From CAYUMU01 sp964445985 (GTDB lineage: Bacteria > Planctomycetota > Planctomycetia > Pirellulales > S012-138), in assembly GCA_964445985.1 (NCBI GenBank), contig CAYUMU010000144.1, positions 1-8,656 on the forward strand: a stretch of 8,656 nt of DNA, given 5' to 3'. Both the position numbers and the translations under genes were made by a program. Shown here one piece after another: positions 6,018 to 8,656 of this stretch (its first letter is position 1; each line of letters opens with the position of its first letter). A model generated the notes under the pieces. That model had not been told where the DNA came from and searched no databases. It saw only the letters and a program-made list of their open reading frames with translations.

Positions 6018-8573
6018 GTGCGACGATTCAAGATCTTCTGGCTGATAGTCCTGGCCGTGTTTATGGTGATGGGTGGCGTGGTGGCCGCCGATTGGTGGTT
6101 TGCCCTGCCGCGGGAGCAACCCAAGAGCTATGCAGGCAGCGCCACGTGCGCCAAATGCCATCAGAAAGAGTATGCCGCCTGGCACGGCTCCGACCACGAC
6201 CTGGCCATGGACCTCGCCACGCCAACCACGGTGCTGGGCAACTTTGACGATGCCACCTACGAATATCACGGCATCACCACCAGGTTCTATCACCGCGGCA
6301 AAGACTACTTCATTTACACCGATGGGCCCGATGGCAAGCTGACCGAGTTCCCCATCAAGTACGTGTTCGGCGTGCGTCCGCTTCAGCAATACATGGTGGC
6401 CTTCGACGATGGCCGCGTGCAGGTGCTCCCCTTTGCCTGGAACGTGGAACAAAAGAAGTGGTATCACCTCTACCAGGGCAGCCCTCACCGGCAAGACGAG
6501 ACCGAAGGCCAGGAAAACGCCGAGCCCATTCTGGCCGGCAACTGGCTGCACTGGACCGGCGCGGGGCAAAATTGGAACTACATGTGCGCGGAGTGCCACT
6601 CCACCAATCTACAGAAAAATTACGACGTCAAGACCAACACGTACCACACGTCGTTCTCCGAGATCGATGTCAGCTGCGAAACCTGCCACGGTCCCGGCAG
6701 TTTGCATGTGAAACTGGCTGAAGACCGCTGGCTGTTCTGGGATCGTAACCATGGCTACGGCCTGCCGCAGCTCAAAGGCGCCAGCGCCACTCCCCAGCTC
6801 GAAAGCTGCGCCCCCTGCCACTCCCGCCGGCACGTGGTCTACCCCGGCTTCCAGTCGGGCGATCGCTACATGGATCACTATTCGCTGTCGCTGCTCGAAG
6901 AAGACCTCTACTTCCCCGACGGCCAGATTCATGACGAAGACTATGAATACGGCTCCTTCTTGCAGAGCCTGATGTATCGCAAGGGCGTGCGCTGCACCGA
7001 TTGCCACGATCCTCACTCGGTAAAGCTGCGCGCCACCGGCAATGCCCTCTGTGCGCGGTGCCACACGCCAGCCAAGTACGATGTCGAAAGCCACCACCAC
7101 CATCCCGCCGGCAGCATCGGCGGGCAGTGCGTGGAATGCCACATGCCGGCGCGAAACTACATGGTCATCGATAGCCGCCACGACCATAGCATTCGCGTGC
7201 CGCGCCCCGATGTCAGCCTCGACCTGAATACGCCCAACGCCTGCGCCGGCTGCCACATCGACAAAACCAAGAGCGACAAGTGGAAAAGCTATGGCGCCTG
7301 GCTCGACGCCGCGATTGCCAAGGACCCCGTGGCCGAACAAGAAGTGCAGCGGGCCAACCAATGGTCGGCCGATTGGATCGAGCGCTGGTTCCCCGATAGC
7401 AAACATCGCACGCCCCACTATGCCTACACGTTGGCCGCGGCGCGGAGCGGCCGACTCCATCCCCACGCCCCCGCCGATGCGGCCCACGGTAGCCCGGCGG
7501 CCAATCGGCCCAACTTCCCTCAGTTCGAGCAGGCAGAAATCGTAAATCGACTAAGCCGCCTCGCCAAAGATCGCGTGAACGTCGGCCCCATCGTGCGCGC
7601 CACCGCCGTGAGTCACTTCGAAGACTACCCCACGCCGTTCGCCTTGGACGCGAACGACGAAGCCCTGAAAGACGAAGAGCCCATGGTGCGGCTGGCCGCC
7701 GTGCAAAATCTGGACACCTTCTTCCCCATTCGAGCCACCGACGTCTGGAGCCTGGCCCAATTGCCAGGGCCGCAACGCGAATCGCTCCGCCGCGAGTTCG
7801 AAGAACTACGCAAGAGGGCCGGCCCTCGCTTGAAAGACCCGATGCGCGCCGTCCGCGTGGAAGCGGCCCGGGCCATTTCGATTGTCCCCAGGGCGTTCCT
7901 CGGCGAAGACGAACCGGCCGCCTTCGACGCCGCCCTGACAGAATTCTTTGCCGGCCAGGATGAGTTGAGCGATCAGCCCGGGGCTCACCTGGCGCTGGGC
8001 GCCGTGTACGGCAACCTGGGCCAATTCGAGAAATCCATCGACGCCTACCGAACGGCGATCAAGGTGGACAAGGAATTTGTGCCAGCCCGCATTAATTTGG
8101 CCTTGCTCTACAACTACCAGGGCAAGAACGACGAAGCGGCCAAACTCCTTCGCGAAGCCATCGAGCTGGCCCCACAACTCCCCGACCCTCACTACTACCT
8201 GGGGCTATTGCTGGCCGAAGACATGGCCACGCTGGAACAGGCGGTGGAAAGCCTGGCCCTGGCGGTCAAGTACTCGCCCAACCATCCGCGGATTCGCTAC
8301 AACTACGCCCTGGCGCTGCAACAACTGGGCAAGCTGTCGGAAGCGGCCGTGCAATACAAACAGTCCCTGGAACAAGACCCGCACGATCCCGATTTCTACC
8401 AGGCCCTGATCGCCCTCCACGCCCAACAGGGCCGGCTGAACGAGGCCATCGAGTACGCGCGGCGGCGGCTGCAATATTTCCCCCGGTCGCAAGAATACGG
8501 GGGGCAGCTGGACTACCTGCTGCAACAAAAAGCGGCCAGCGAACGCGGGGCGATTGGACCTCGGCCGAAATGA
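6018..8573 (+). CDS. Membrane-anchored octaheme c-type cytochrome with HEAT-like and TPR repeats
   Basis: The 851-residue protein has an N-terminal hydrophobic segment (7-23) that should export it and may anchor it. Eight CxxCH haem-binding motifs follow, at residues 44, 190, 220, 264, 326, 345, 371 and 409. The first belongs to a cytochrome c554-like region (SYAGSATCAKCHQKEYAAWH). A His cluster (359-362) and the conserved-looking QCVECHMPARNYMVID (370-385) lie before the last haem and may supply axial ligands. Three HEAT-like stretches follow (about 523-540, 550-570, 605-624), then about five TPRs (656-825). It should move electrons outside the cytoplasm, with the repeats docking a partner; its substrate is unknown. 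GTG at 6018 is the only canonical start between the in-frame stop at 5973 and the signal segment; no Shine-Dalgarno is visible. An overlapping frame begins at its stop. Confidence 0.9.
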   Translation: MRRFKIFWLIVLAVFMVMGGVVAADWWFALPREQPKSYAGSATCAKCHQKEYAAWHGSDHDLAMDLATPTTVLGNFDDATYEYHGITTRFYHRGKDYFIYTDGPDGKLTEFPIKYVFGVRPLQQYMVAFDDGRVQVLPFAWNVEQKKWYHLYQGSPHRQDETEGQENAEPILAGNWLHWTGAGQNWNYMCAECHSTNLQKNYDVKTNTYHTSFSEIDVSCETCHGPGSLHVKLAEDRWLFWDRNHGYGLPQLKGASATPQLESCAPCHSRRHVVYPGFQSGDRYMDHYSLSLLEEDLYFPDGQIHDEDYEYGSFLQSLMYRKGVRCTDCHDPHSVKLRATGNALCARCHTPAKYDVESHHHHPAGSIGGQCVECHMPARNYMVIDSRHDHSIRVPRPDVSLDLNTPNACAGCHIDKTKSDKWKSYGAWLDAAIAKDPVAEQEVQRANQWSADWIERWFPDSKHRTPHYAYTLAAARSGRLHPHAPADAAHGSPAANRPNFPQFEQAEIVNRLSRLAKDRVNVGPIVRATAVSHFEDYPTPFALDANDEALKDEEPMVRLAAVQNLDTFFPIRATDVWSLAQLPGPQRESLRREFEELRKRAGPRLKDPMRAVRVEAARAISIVPRAFLGEDEPAAFDAALTEFFAGQDELSDQPGAHLALGAVYGNLGQFEKSIDAYRTAIKVDKEFVPARINLALLYNYQGKNDEAAKLLREAIELAPQLPDPHYYLGLLLAEDMATLEQAVESLALAVKYSPNHPRIRYNYALALQQLGKLSEAAVQYKQSLEQDPHDPDFYQALIALHAQQGRLNEAIEYARRRLQYFPRSQEYGGQLDYLLQQKAASERGAIGPRPK

Positions 8574-8656
8574 TCCGCAGGCGTTCGGGTGGCCCGCCCG
8601 ACGAAGGAGTATTGGGAAAAGATGATGGAGTAGCCGCGAAGCGGCGAAATGCTGTA
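8570..8656 (+). CDS. Possible start of a downstream gene, cut by the window end
   Basis: The cytochrome stop overlaps an ATG as ATGA (8570-8573), and this frame stays open for all 29 codons to the window edge. Its peptide starts MIRRRSGGPPDEGVLGKDD and continues Gly/Arg-rich. ATGA overlaps are typical of translationally coupled genes, so a partner of the cytochrome may start here. In planctomycetes such cytochromes are, from memory, often next to FG-GAP/ASPIC-type (CRTAC1-like) proteins, but nothing visible here identifies one. Against it: 29 codons can stay open by chance in GC-rich DNA, and the stretch holds two hairpins that suit an intergenic region. Confidence 0.4.
   Translation, partial: MIRRRSGGPPDEGVLGKDDGVAAKRRNAV
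8585..8645. other. Two hairpins after the cytochrome stop
   Basis: The first pairs 8585-8591 with 8595-8601 (7 bp including one G-T pair, 3-base loop). The second pairs 8633-8637 (gccgc) with 8641-8645 (gcggc) around a GAA loop. Neither has a T-run after it. They could mark the transcript end or, if the frame from 8570 is a gene, be incidental GC-rich structure. Confidence 0.4.

Noticed and set aside
6018..7260. Nitrite reductase (NrfA) or hydroxylamine oxidoreductase assignment for the cytochrome
   Set aside because: There is no CxxCK haem site, and I cannot see the catalytic tyrosine cross-link context of hydroxylamine oxidoreductase; the number of haems alone is not enough.
6609..7487. 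292-residue minus-strand frame over the cytochrome gene
   Set aside because: It is antisense to five CxxCH motifs in the plus frame and shows no domain of its own.
8574..8633. Read-through of the cytochrome stop into 19 further in-frame codons ending in TAG
   Set aside because: Nothing near the TGA suggests recoding, the TPR region is already complete, and the extension is short enough to be chance.

Overview
The window looks like a chromosomal segment of a GC-rich, Gram-negative-type bacterium. I think a planctomycete (Pirellulales-like) is the most likely source. The reasons are the octaheme cytochrome fused to TPRs, a type I know mainly from planctomycetes and their relatives; two proteins with no family I can name; weak or absent Shine-Dalgarno sites; GTG and TTG starts; and short dispersed palindromes between genes. 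This is an inference from composition and gene types and was not tested by any search.

Layout. The left half is on the minus strand and reads right to left. It starts at a good promoter (about 4484-4513) driving metK (3198-4388), followed one base later by a four-helix membrane protein of unknown function (2207-3196). After a 254-base gap comes a polytopic GT-C type glycosyltransferase (165-1952), which has its own promoter (perfect TTGACA, 17-base spacer) and a leader with two hairpins. The right half is on the plus strand. A second promoter (4549-4577) lies back to back with the metK promoter and begins a leader of about 300 bases, rich in G-runs and containing a canonical G-quadruplex motif. 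The leader precedes an exported alpha/beta-hydrolase-fold protein (4887-5786) whose nucleophile elbow appears to lack the catalytic serine. Two copies of a common hairpin repeat and a TATAAT box then lead into an 851-residue membrane-anchored octaheme cytochrome c with HEAT-like and TPR repeats (6018-8573). An open frame begins at an ATGA overlap with its stop and runs off the window.

How the genes fit together. metK makes S-adenosylmethionine and is the only gene here with a secure housekeeping role. The glycosyltransferase and hydrolase-like protein point to the cell envelope. The cytochrome is an extracytoplasmic electron-transfer protein with a protein-interaction tail, probably working with whatever is encoded just downstream. 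I see no defence system, CRISPR array, insertion sequence, tRNA or rRNA. The parts most worth a second look are the cytochrome fusion and its overlapping partner, the serine-less hydrolase, and the G-rich leader between the divergent promoters.
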